Shown: positions 1 through 5,177 of the stretch, in pieces
Layout: the number at the start of each line of letters is the position of its first letter
Numbering within the stretch: the first letter of the stretch is position 1
Source of the DNA: an uncultured Eubacteriales bacterium
Lineage (GTDB): Bacteria > Bacillota_A > Clostridia > Oscillospirales > Oscillospiraceae
Direction: 5' to 3'
DNA: 5,960 bases
Assembly (NCBI GenBank): GCA_949747935.1
Contig: CATKHE010000201.1
Location: 1-5,960, forward strand
Made by a program: the position numbers and the translations under genes
Notes under the pieces: generated by a model
Database searches by the model: none
Seen by the model: only the letters and a program-made list of their open reading frames with translations
What the model was told of the DNA's origin: nothing

Positions 1-672
1 CTGGGGGAGTACTCCGCCCTCTACGCCGCCGGGGTGTTCAGCCGGGGGACGGTGATCTCCACGGTAGCCCTCCGGGGCAAGGCCATGGAGGAGGCCGCCG
101 CCGGACTGGACTGCTCCATGGCTGCCGTGCTGGGCCTGGACCAGGAGGGACTCCAGACCGCCTGTGACCGGGCGGCAGAGCTGGGAACGGTCCAGATCTG
201 CAACTACAACTGTCCCGGCCAACAGGTCATCGGCGGGGAGAGGGCGGCGGTGGACCGGGCCGGGGAGATCGCGAAGGCGCTGGGGGCCAAGCGGTGTATG
301 CCTTTAAAAGTGAGCGGCCCCTTCCACACCCGGCTGATGAGGCCCGCCGGGGACGCCTTGGCAAGGTATTTTAAGACCATCGACTTCGACCCCATGGCCT
401 TCCCCGTCTATTTCAACTGCAAGGGCGGCCCAATGGAGGCGGGGGACACCATCCCCGCCCTGTTGGAGCGGCAGGTCCAGTCCTCCGTCTACTGGGAGGA
501 CACCATCCGACGTATGGAGGCGGACGGTGTCGACACGGTGGTGGAGATCGGACCGGGGAAGGCTCTGTGCGGCTTCTTTAAGAAGACCGCCCCCGGTATC
601 AAGACCTATCACATCGACACAGCGGCGGACTTCCACAGCGTGGTGTCAGCCTTGAAAGGAGAAACGGCATGA
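1..672 (+). CDS. fabD: Malonyl-CoA:ACP transacylase FabD, 5' end outside the window
   Basis: FabD moves the malonyl group from malonyl-CoA to acyl carrier protein, supplying the extender unit for FAS II in the cytoplasm. The frame is open from base 1 and encodes 223 residues. It begins with LGEYSAL, the second half of the GHSLGEYSAL nucleophile elbow, so the catalytic Ser codon should lie immediately before base 1. The catalytic His is in SGPFHTRLM (His codon 325-327), 109 residues after the expected Ser, the same spacing as Ser92/His201 of the E. coli enzyme. Other family marks are NYNCPGQQVIGG, QVQSSVYWEDTIR and VEIGPGKALCGFF near the C-terminus. About 90 N-terminal residues are missing, consistent with a full length near 310-315. 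An internal GTG at 34 is in frame but is not the real start. The stop overlaps the fabG start (ATGA), indicating translational coupling. Confidence 0.97.
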   Translation: MGEYSALYAAGVFSRGTVISTVALRGKAMEEAAAGLDCSMAAVLGLDQEGLQTACDRAAELGTVQICNYNCPGQQVIGGERAAVDRAGEIAKALGAKRCMPLKVSGPFHTRLMRPAGDALARYFKTIDFDPMAFPVYFNCKGGPMEAGDTIPALLERQVQSSVYWEDTIRRMEADGVDTVVEIGPGKALCGFFKKTAPGIKTYHIDTAADFHSVVSALKGETA

Positions 673-1412
673 GCATGGATGGAAACGTGGCCCTGATTAC
701 CGGCGGCAGCCGAGGGATCGGGCGGGCCGTCTGTTTGGCACTGGCCCGGCGGGGGGCGGCGGTGGCCGTCAACTATGCGGGCAACAGCCGGGCCGCGGAT
801 GAGACGGTAAAGCTCTGCCGGGAGCTGGGGGTGGAGGCGGAGGCCTTTCAAGCCGACGTGTCCGACTCCGCCGCCTGCGACGCCCTGGCGGCGGCGGTGA
901 AGGAGCGGTTCGGCCGGCTGGACATTCTGGTGAACAATGCCGGCATCTCCCGGGACGGTCTGCTCATGACCGCCAAGGAGGAGGACTTTACCAAGACCCT
1001 GGACACCAACCTGAAGGGGGCCTATTTCTGTACAAAAGCGGCGGCAAAGGTGATGTTGCGGCAGAAATACGGGCGGATTGTCTGCCTGTCCAGCGTGGTG
1101 GGCCTGCGGGGCAACCCCGGCCAGACCGCCTACGCCGCCAGCAAGGCGGGAGTGCTGGGACTGGTCAAGGCGGCCGCCAAGGAGCTGGCCGGCCGGGACA
1201 TTACCGTCAACGCCGTGGCCCCCGGCTATATCGAGACGGACATGACTGCCGCCCTGCCCGACAAGGCCAGGCAGGCCATACTGGCCACCATCCCCAAGGG
1301 CCGGCCCGGCTCCCCGGAGGAGGTAGCCCGGGCAGTGGCCTTCTTCGCCGCGCCGGAATGCGGCTATATCACTGGTCAGGTACTGTGTGTGGACGGCGGC
1401 ATGGCGGTTTAA
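669..1412 (+). CDS. fabG: 3-oxoacyl-[ACP] reductase FabG
   Basis: FabG is the NADPH-dependent reductase that converts 3-oxoacyl-ACP to 3-hydroxyacyl-ACP in each elongation round. The 247-residue product is a classical short-chain dehydrogenase of normal length. It has the nucleotide-binding TGGSRGIG (residues 11-18), NNAG (89-92), and the catalytic set Asn114, Ser142, Tyr155 and Lys159 in the YAASK context, with the same spacing as in E. coli FabG. The C-terminus has NAVAPGYIETDM and ends GQVLCVDGGMAV, as in the family. The start at 669 follows an AAAGGAG ribosome binding site (655-661) with a 7-base gap, inside the fabD end. An ATG at 675 is a less likely alternative. Position between fabD and fabF supports FabG rather than another short-chain reductase. 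Confidence 0.97.
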   Translation: MSMDGNVALITGGSRGIGRAVCLALARRGAAVAVNYAGNSRAADETVKLCRELGVEAEAFQADVSDSAACDALAAAVKERFGRLDILVNNAGISRDGLLMTAKEEDFTKTLDTNLKGAYFCTKAAAKVMLRQKYGRIVCLSSVVGLRGNPGQTAYAASKAGVLGLVKAAAKELAGRDITVNAVAPGYIETDMTAALPDKARQAILATIPKGRPGSPEEVARAVAFFAAPECGYITGQVLCVDGGMAV

Positions 1413-1425
1413 CGAGGTGAACAGC

Positions 1426-2709
1426 ATGGAAAAGCGCAGAGTGGTAATTACCGGTATGGGCACGGTCAACCCGGTGGGGAATTCCATTCCAGAGAGCTGG
1501 GCGGCCGTCAAGGCCAGTCGGTGCGGCATCGGCCCCATCACCCGCTACGACACGGCGGATATGAAGGTGAAGCTGGCGGGCGAGGTGAAAAATCTGGATT
1601 TGGACGCCCTGCTGGGAAAGCGGGAAGCCAAGAAGATGGACCGCTTCACCCAGCTTTCCCTGGCGGCGGCGCACGAATGTATGGCCGACGCCGGCCTGGA
1701 CCGGGCGGCGGAGCGGCTGGACCGCTGCGGGGTGATCTTCTCCAGCGGCATCGGCGGCTTCGAGACGGTGGGAGCGGCCCACCGGCGGGGGAGCGAGCGG
1801 GGCTACGACACGGTCTCTCCCTTCATGATCCCCATGATTATCTCCAACATGGCGGCGGGCCACATGGCCATCCGCTATGGCTTTCGCGGGATGTGCTCCT
1901 GCGTGGTGACCGCCTGCGCCGGGGGGACTAACGCCGTGGGGGATGCCTTCCGGCACATCCGGGACGGCTACGCCGAAGTGATGCTGTGCGGCGGCGGCGA
2001 GGCGGCGATTACCCCCCTGGCCATGGGAGGATTTACTGCCATGAAGGCCCTGCATGAGGGACGGGACCCCCTGCGGGCCTCTATTCCCTTCGATGCCGGG
2101 CGCTCCGGCTTTGTCATGGGCGAGGGGGCGGGCGCCCTTCTGTTGGAGGAGCTGGGCCACGCCCAGGCCCGAGGGGCCAAAATTTATGCCGAGGTGATCG
2201 GCTACGGCGCCAACTGCGACGCCCACCACATCACCGCCCCCGCCCCCGGCGGTGTTGGGGGTGCGGCCTGTATGGCGCAGGCCCTGGCCGACGCGGGACT
2301 GGAGCCAGACGAGGTGGACTACATCAACGCCCACGGCACCTCCACCCCCCTCAACGACGCCAGCGAGACGGCGGCCATCCGCACCGTCTTCGGAGACCAC
2401 GCGGAGAAGCTGATGGTCAGCTCTACCAAGTCCATGACGGGTCACCTGCTGGGGGCCGCCGGAGCGGTAGAGGCCATCTTTACCGCGCTGGCGCTCAAGG
2501 AGGGCTTTGTCCCCGCCACTGTTGGTTGGCGGGTCCCCGACCCGGCCTGTGACCTGGATATCGTCCCCAATCAGGGCCGGAGGGTGGATATCAAAATCGC
2601 CCTGTCCAACTCCCTGGGCTTCGGCGGACACAATGCGGCTGTCGTGCTGAAACGGTGGGAGGCACATCTGCAGGGTACGACTCCCCCGGTGTGCCGTAGA
2701 CAGAAATAG
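1426..2709 (+). CDS. fabF: 3-oxoacyl-[ACP] synthase II FabF (KAS II)
   Basis: FabF performs the Claisen condensation of malonyl-ACP with acyl-ACP, the elongating step of FAS II. The 427-residue product begins MEKRRVVITGMGTVNPVG, the usual KAS II start. The catalytic triad is visible: Cys164 in VVTACAGGTNAVGDA, His303 in NAHGTSTPLND and His340 in KSMTGHLLGAAGAVEA, together with the C-terminal NSLGFGGHNA loop. The start at 1426 was chosen because GAGGTGA (1414-1420) sits 5 bases upstream and because an in-frame ATG at 1387 would add 13 unrelated residues overlapping fabG. Only 13 bases separate it from fabG. The protein is slightly long: after the usual end near HNAAVVLKRWE there is a tail of about 15 residues rich in polar residues and Pro, of unknown meaning. 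Confidence 0.98.
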   Translation: MEKRRVVITGMGTVNPVGNSIPESWAAVKASRCGIGPITRYDTADMKVKLAGEVKNLDLDALLGKREAKKMDRFTQLSLAAAHECMADAGLDRAAERLDRCGVIFSSGIGGFETVGAAHRRGSERGYDTVSPFMIPMIISNMAAGHMAIRYGFRGMCSCVVTACAGGTNAVGDAFRHIRDGYAEVMLCGGGEAAITPLAMGGFTAMKALHEGRDPLRASIPFDAGRSGFVMGEGAGALLLEELGHAQARGAKIYAEVIGYGANCDAHHITAPAPGGVGGAACMAQALADAGLEPDEVDYINAHGTSTPLNDASETAAIRTVFGDHAEKLMVSSTKSMTGHLLGAAGAVEAIFTALALKEGFVPATVGWRVPDPACDLDIVPNQGRRVDIKIALSNSLGFGGHNAAVVLKRWEAHLQGTTPPVCRRQK

Positions 2710-2728
2710 ATCAGACGAGGCAAGGCAA

Positions 2729-2749
2729 GGCGGGCCGGGTCGTCCCGCC
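2729..2749 (+). repeat. Small GC-rich hairpin between fabF and fabZ
   Basis: GGCGGG (2729-2734) and CCCGCC (2744-2749) can form a 6-bp stem with a 9-base loop in the 69-base fabF-fabZ gap. There is no T tract after it, so it does not look like a rho-independent terminator. It could affect mRNA stability or the fabF/fabZ ratio, or be chance in a GC-rich sequence. Confidence 0.3.
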
Positions 2750-2778
2750 CCACAAAATACAACGGAGGTTTATACGGT

Positions 2779-3240
2779 ATGGAGCTGAATATTGACCAGA
2801 TTGAGGCCATCCTGCCCCACCGCTATCCCTTTTTGCTGGTGGATAAAATTACCGAGTGCGTCCCCGGCGAGCGCGCAAAAGGGATCAAATGTGTCACCGC
2901 GAACGACCCTTTCTTCCAGGGCCATTTTCCTGGCTTCAAGGTAATGCCGGGGGTACTCCTTATCGAGGCTCTGGCCCAGGTGGGAGCGGTGGCTATCCTC
3001 ACCGAGGCGGGCTGCGAAGGCCGGCTGGCCCTTTTCGGCGGCATTAAAAACGCCCGCTTCAAGCGGCAGGTCCGCCCCGGAGATACACTGGAGCTCTCCT
3101 GTCAGCTCACCGGACGAAAGGGCCCGGTGGGTTTCGGCGCGGCGGAGGCGCGGGTGGACGGCAAGCTGGCCTGCAAAGCGGAGCTGACATTCGCCATCGC
3201 CGGCCGTACCACTTGCGAAACGGGAGCTTCTCTGGTATAA
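2779..3240 (+). CDS. fabZ: 3-hydroxyacyl-[ACP] dehydratase FabZ
   Basis: FabZ removes water from 3-hydroxyacyl-ACP to give trans-2-enoyl-ACP, the third step of the elongation cycle. The 153-residue hotdog-fold protein has the family start ([20 protein letters not shown]) and the active site [23 protein letters not shown] read in two parts: His49 in GHFP and Glu63 in LLIEALAQ. The later [16 protein letters not shown] segment is also typical. The ATG at 2779 follows GGAGG (2764-2768) with a 10-base gap. Length is near the family norm, with about ten extra residues at the C-terminus. The 69-base gap from fabF is where accB is often found in Firmicutes operons, but no accB is present. The last codons overlap the promoter of the following marR gene. 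Confidence 0.97.
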   Translation: MELNIDQIEAILPHRYPFLLVDKITECVPGERAKGIKCVTANDPFFQGHFPGFKVMPGVLLIEALAQVGAVAILTEAGCEGRLALFGGIKNARFKRQVRPGDTLELSCQLTGRKGPVGFGAAEARVDGKLACKAELTFAIAGRTTCETGASLV

Positions 3241-3241
3241 T
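3213..3241 (+). promoter_or_regulatory. Extended -10 sigma-A promoter for the MarR gene, inside the end of fabZ
   Basis: TTGCGA (3213-3218) and a perfect TATAAT (3236-3241) are separated by exactly 17 bases. The -10 box is preceded by TGG, giving an extended -10. The fabZ stop codon TAA lies within the -10 box. Predicted transcription start is near 3248-3249, leaving a leader of roughly 28 bases before the GTG start at 3276. This would let the regulator be transcribed independently of the fab operon. Confidence 0.75.
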
Positions 3242-3245
3242 GTCC

Positions 3246-3254
3246 TCAAATTGA
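3246..3254. promoter_or_regulatory. Small palindrome at the predicted marR transcription start (possible operator)
   Basis: TCAAATTGA has two 4-base arms, TCAA and TTGA, around a central A. It lies just downstream of the -10 box, over the predicted +1. MarR proteins bind short AT-rich palindromes, and the streptococcal FabT box also contains TTTGA/TCAAA elements, so autoregulation is possible. The repeat is short and could be chance. Confidence 0.25.
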
Positions 3255-3275
3255 AGAGAAAAGAGGGGGAGAACG

Positions 3276-3716
3276 GTGCTGGAGGACAGCTTCGCTAACG
3301 TATACAGCAAGTTTAAGCTCCATTTTTACCGGGAGATATTTTCCACCTTTCAGGACCGGGAGGCCAGTCTGACTGCGGTGGAGACCTTTTGTATGGAAGT
3401 CATTTTGGCGCTGAAGGAGCCCACCGTAAATGAATTTGCATCCTTTGTCCGGATTTCTTCCCCAAACGCCGCCTATAAAATCAACAATTTGATTCAAAAG
3501 GGATATGTGGAGAAGATACAGTCCTCCAATGACCGCCGGGAATACCATCTGAGACCCACTCAGAAATATATCGAGTATTACAATATCAGCAGTTCCTATC
3601 TGCATTCCGTCATGGATCGGGTCAAAAAGCGTTTCTCACTGGAGGAGATGGAAAATCTGGACCAAATGCTCCAGATTATAGGCCGGGAGCTGATGCCAGA
3701 GGTCGACCTGCGGTGA
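3276..3716 (+). CDS. MarR-family transcriptional regulator, probably FabT-like
   Basis: This is a cytoplasmic DNA-binding regulator of 146 residues, a normal MarR length. Helices at about residues 1-48 and 98-140 would form the dimer interface. Residues 51-93 form the winged helix: a recognition helix around SSPNAAYKINNLIQKG (61-76) and a wing with the family SNDRRE motif (84-89) leading to YHLRPT. The GTG start at 3276 follows a purine-rich AGGGGGA (3264-3270). An ATG further in would remove the first dimer helix. Lying directly after fabZ, it probably represses the fab genes in response to acyl-ACP or fatty acid, as FabT does in streptococci; this is inferred from position and family only. 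It has its own promoter. Its base composition is visibly less GC-rich than the upstream fab genes. A different MarR role cannot be excluded. Confidence 0.9.
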   Translation: MLEDSFANVYSKFKLHFYREIFSTFQDREASLTAVETFCMEVILALKEPTVNEFASFVRISSPNAAYKINNLIQKGYVEKIQSSNDRREYHLRPTQKYIEYYNISSSYLHSVMDRVKKRFSLEEMENLDQMLQIIGRELMPEVDLR

Positions 3717-4261
3717 CACAGCCCTTGCTGGCCTCTGCGAAGAGCCTGTTTTCGGCCCCGCCCTCATAGGCGGCGATGGCCTGTTTCGCCAGACCTGATT
3801 CTCTCCCGCGCTCGGTCACTTATATCATGCCGGTGCTGTTCTTCCCCTATTTTCCAGCCCTCCCATCTCTTTGAGAACCATTTTATCGTATTTTTATTGA
3901 CGGCACTATCTAGAGGATCGGTCGGAGTCGGCCCTGTTCACTCAAATGGTTCGTGTTTATAGAGAAAGACGATGACAAATTGGAATATGGGTGCCAATTG
4001 ATAGAAGTGACTGAGGCGGATCAGAAGCAAATAACAAAGAATGTTTTCGCAGTATAACGCAAAATGAGAGGTCGCTCCTATTGTCACCATTACCTATCAG
4101 ACCAATATTCCCAAGGAAATGTACAACAGCGGAGCGAGTCTGGCAACAATACTGCACAGAGCCCCCCGCGGATTCAACAGAGTGCTCGATGGACTGCGCT
4201 ATCAAAAAGAGGGAGAGCAAACATGTGGGGATATGGAGGAAGACCAATCAAGATTACGTTT
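3717..4261. other. Gene-free stretch, comparatively AT-rich from about 3840
   Basis: No convincing gene is seen between marR and the terminator at 4262. Open frames exist but lack a credible start site, family motif or sensible composition. One + strand frame (4068-4313) reads rather protein-like but has no start with a properly spaced ribosome binding site, and it runs through the terminator, so it may be a gene remnant. A 9-base inverted repeat, GAACCATTT (3875-3883) and AAATGGTTC (3944-3952), surrounds a 60-base spacer. That size of repeat is within chance expectation for a region this long. The composition shift suggests a junction between the housekeeping fab locus and acquired DNA. Confidence 0.5.
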
Positions 4262-4301
4262 ACCGGCTGTTTCTCATTGTGGGAGACAGCCGGTTTTGTT
4301 T
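4262..4301 (+). terminator. Strong rho-independent terminator upstream of the recombinase
   Basis: ACCGGCTGTTTCTC (4262-4275) pairs with GGGAGACAGCCGGT (4281-4294) to give a 14-bp stem with two G-T pairs and a 5-base loop, followed by TTTTGTTT (4294-4301). The T tract lies on the + strand side, so it stops rightward transcription, for example readthrough from marR or from an unrecognised unit in 3717-4261. It insulates the recombinase gene. Confidence 0.85.
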
Positions 4302-4320
4302 CCTCCGGAATAACTTTAAA

Positions 4321-4348
4321 TTGCACAACCTCATGTCTCCTCTAAAAT
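4321..4348 (+). promoter_or_regulatory. Candidate promoter of the recombinase gene
   Basis: TTGCAC (4321-4326), a 16-base spacer and TAAAAT (4343-4348) lie between the terminator and the recombinase. The -10 box is 5 of 6, and the -35 box matches only the TTG. The predicted start near 4355 gives a leader of about 20 bases that includes the ribosome binding site AAGGAGG (4362-4368). Confidence 0.5.
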
Positions 4349-4374
4349 AAAGATATCAAAAAAGGAGGCGCAGC

Positions 4375-4959
4375 ATGAACACATATGGATACATTCGGGT
4401 TTCGACCAAGGAGCAGAACGAGGAAAGACAACTGGTTGCCATGAGAGAATTTGGTGTGGAGGAAAGCCGCATTGTTCTGGACAAACAGAGCGGCAAGGAT
4501 TTCGACCGTCCTGGCTACCGGCGGCTGGTACAGACGTTAAAAGCCGGGGACACCCTTGTCATCAAGAGCATCGACCGGCTGGGGCGGAACTATGACGAAA
4601 TTCTGGAGCAGTGGCGGCAGCTGACCAAGGAGAAACAGGTGGCCATTGTGGTGCTTGACATGCCGCTACTGGACACAAGACGGGGGAAGGATCTCACCGG
4701 GGTGCTGATTGCCGACATTGTGCTTCAGCTTTTGAGCTATGTAGCCCAGACGGAGCGGGAATTCAACCGCCAGCGGCAGGCGGAGGGAATCGCTGCGGCC
4801 AAGGCCAGGGGTGTCCACTTTGGACGAAACTTCAAGGAGCGGGGGGAGAACTATGGGGAAATTGTGGCCGCGTGGAGGAGGGGGGAGCTCTCCGGAAGGG
4901 CTGCGGCCAGGGCGCTGAACGTGACCCACGGGACCTTTCAGCGGTGGTGCCGGGAATAA
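4375..4959 (+). CDS. Small serine recombinase (resolvase/invertase family)
   Basis: This is a site-specific DNA recombinase that cuts both strands through a phosphoserine link, then inverts or deletes the DNA between two sites. The 194-residue protein has the normal size of the resolvase/invertase group. It starts MNTYGYIRVSTKEQ with Arg8 and the nucleophile Ser10. Arg68 and Arg71 in SIDRLGRN complete the active site, at the same positions as in Hin and gamma-delta resolvase. The catalytic domain covers about 1-122, the long dimer/DNA helix about 124-146 (AQTEREFNRQRQAEG), and a C-terminal helix-turn-helix about 165-192 (ELSGRAAARALNV then GTFQRW). The ATG follows AAGGAGG with a 6-base gap. 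A perfect 17-base inverted repeat begins 16 bases after its stop, which suggests that its substrate is the neighbouring segment. Whether it acts as an invertase or a resolvase cannot be read from the protein alone. Confidence 0.95.
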   Translation: MNTYGYIRVSTKEQNEERQLVAMREFGVEESRIVLDKQSGKDFDRPGYRRLVQTLKAGDTLVIKSIDRLGRNYDEILEQWRQLTKEKQVAIVVLDMPLLDTRRGKDLTGVLIADIVLQLLSYVAQTEREFNRQRQAEGIAAAKARGVHFGRNFKERGENYGEIVAAWRRGELSGRAAARALNVTHGTFQRWCRE

Positions 4960-4975
4960 ATTTGGATGATAAAGT

Positions 4976-4992
4976 GTGGGTTGCGGGCCACA
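4976..4992 (+). repeat. Left copy of a perfect 17-base inverted repeat
   Basis: GTGGGTTGCGGGCCACA here is the exact reverse complement of 5110-5126. Counting partial matches outward, 4964-4992 agrees with the reverse complement of 5110-5138 at 22 of 29 positions, so the left site is a degenerate version of the more symmetrical right site. No target-site duplication is seen outside the pair, which argues against a miniature transposon. Best read as a recombination site. Confidence 0.9.
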
Positions 4993-5057
4993 GGCCAAGA
5001 AACTATATATTCAAGCGGGATTTGTCGTTTTTACAGAACGATCGATCTCGCTTTTGT

Positions 5058-5074
5058 TAATTTCTACGAAATTA
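5058..5074. promoter_or_regulatory. Perfect palindrome over the start site of the invertible promoter
   Basis: TAATTTC (5058-5064) and GAAATTA (5068-5074) form a perfect 7-base dyad around TAC. The predicted start of the - strand promoter (about 5067) falls inside it and its last base overlaps the -10 box, the usual position of a repressor operator. The protein that might bind it is unknown; the AP2-like product is one candidate. It could be chance in an AT-rich segment. Confidence 0.4.
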
Positions 5075-5102
5075 TTCTACCATAACCTCCCTGAAAACGC
5101 AA
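5074..5102 (-). promoter_or_regulatory. Strong promoter inside the inverted-repeat segment, now facing left
   Basis: Read on the - strand, TTGCGT (5097-5102) and TAGAAT (5074-5079) are separated by exactly 17 bases, and TGG just before the -10 box gives an extended -10. It is as good as the marR promoter in this window, which has the same TTGCG...TGG pattern. In this orientation it transcribes from about 5067 leftward across the left repeat and antisense into the recombinase 3' end. After inversion between the repeats it would lie at about 5000-5028 on the + strand and start near 5035, facing the AP2 and BTAD genes. Confidence 0.65.
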
Positions 5103-5109
5103 TAGGAAA

Positions 5110-5126
5110 TGTGGCCCGCAACCCAC
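5110..5126 (-). repeat. Right copy of the perfect 17-base inverted repeat
   Basis: TGTGGCCCGCAACCCAC is the exact reverse complement of 4976-4992. It overlaps the first arm of a local hairpin (5113-5138), so the right site is itself a near-palindrome of about 26 bases, as expected for a serine recombinase site bound by a dimer. Confidence 0.9.
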
Positions 5127-5138
5127 GCCTTGCGGGCC
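5113..5138 (+). promoter_or_regulatory. GC-rich hairpin in the leader of the AP2-like gene
   Basis: GGCCCGCAA (5113-5121) and TTGCGGGCC (5130-5138) form a perfect 9-bp stem with an 8-base loop. The T-rich stretch after it (ATATATTTT, about 5144-5152) is late and interrupted, so termination is possible but unconvincing. It ends 39 bases before the GTG start. In DNA it may be the recombinase site; in RNA it may act as an attenuator. Both are inferences. Confidence 0.55.
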
Positions 5139-5177
5139 GCTCCATATATTTTCCTGTTGGCAGGGAGTGAATTTGCG

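Larger units (their letters stand above)
4993..5109. other. Candidate invertible promoter segment
   Basis: This 117-base AT-rich segment is flanked by the 17-base inverted repeats and sits between the recombinase and the AP2-like gene. It carries one near-consensus promoter, on the - strand. No protein-coding frame is convincing within it. Layout (recombinase, inverted repeats, small promoter-bearing segment, regulator operon) matches known invertible phase-variation switches. Inversion itself is inferred, not seen. Confidence 0.65.

Noticed and set aside
1387..1425. In-frame ATG upstream of fabF
   Set aside because: It overlaps fabG, adds residues unlike KAS II enzymes, and the ATG at 1426 has a proper ribosome site and the conserved N-terminus.
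1369..2667. Long - strand open frames opposite fabG and fabF
   Set aside because: They are shadows of GC-rich genes: low-complexity His, Gly and Arg-rich translations with no motif, while the + strand frames are unmistakable FAS II enzymes.
3676..3819. Short - strand frame of 47 codons starting with GTG, overlapping the end of marR
   Set aside because: The middle reads protein-like (GLAKQAIAAYEGGAENRLF), but it is short, overlaps marR, has no recognisable family and the last part is a shadow of marR.
4064..4350. Overlapping + strand open frames of 64-93 codons before the recombinase
   Set aside because: Several frames are open simultaneously, all cross the terminator at 4262-4301, none has a convincing start or family motif. 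A TTG at 4081 with GAGGT 8 bases upstream is the best start but still unconvincing.
5054..5083. A + strand promoter in the segment, TTGTTA and TACCAT
   Set aside because: Both boxes match only 4 of 6 with an 18-base spacer, clearly weaker than the - strand promoter. It could provide low basal expression.
4976..5126. The 17-base inverted repeats as ends of a miniature transposon (MITE)
   Set aside because: No target-site duplication flanks the pair, and the promoter content and the adjacent recombinase fit an invertible segment better. It is not fully excluded.
4976..5126. The repeat pair as a rho-independent terminator of the recombinase
   Set aside because: A 117-base loop is far too long and there is no T tract directly after the second arm.
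5109..5177. In-frame ATG at 5109 as start of the AP2-like gene
   Set aside because: It would add 23 residues encoded by the inverted repeat and hairpin, has no good ribosome binding site, and the GTG at 5178 has AGGGAG upstream and directly precedes the family start.
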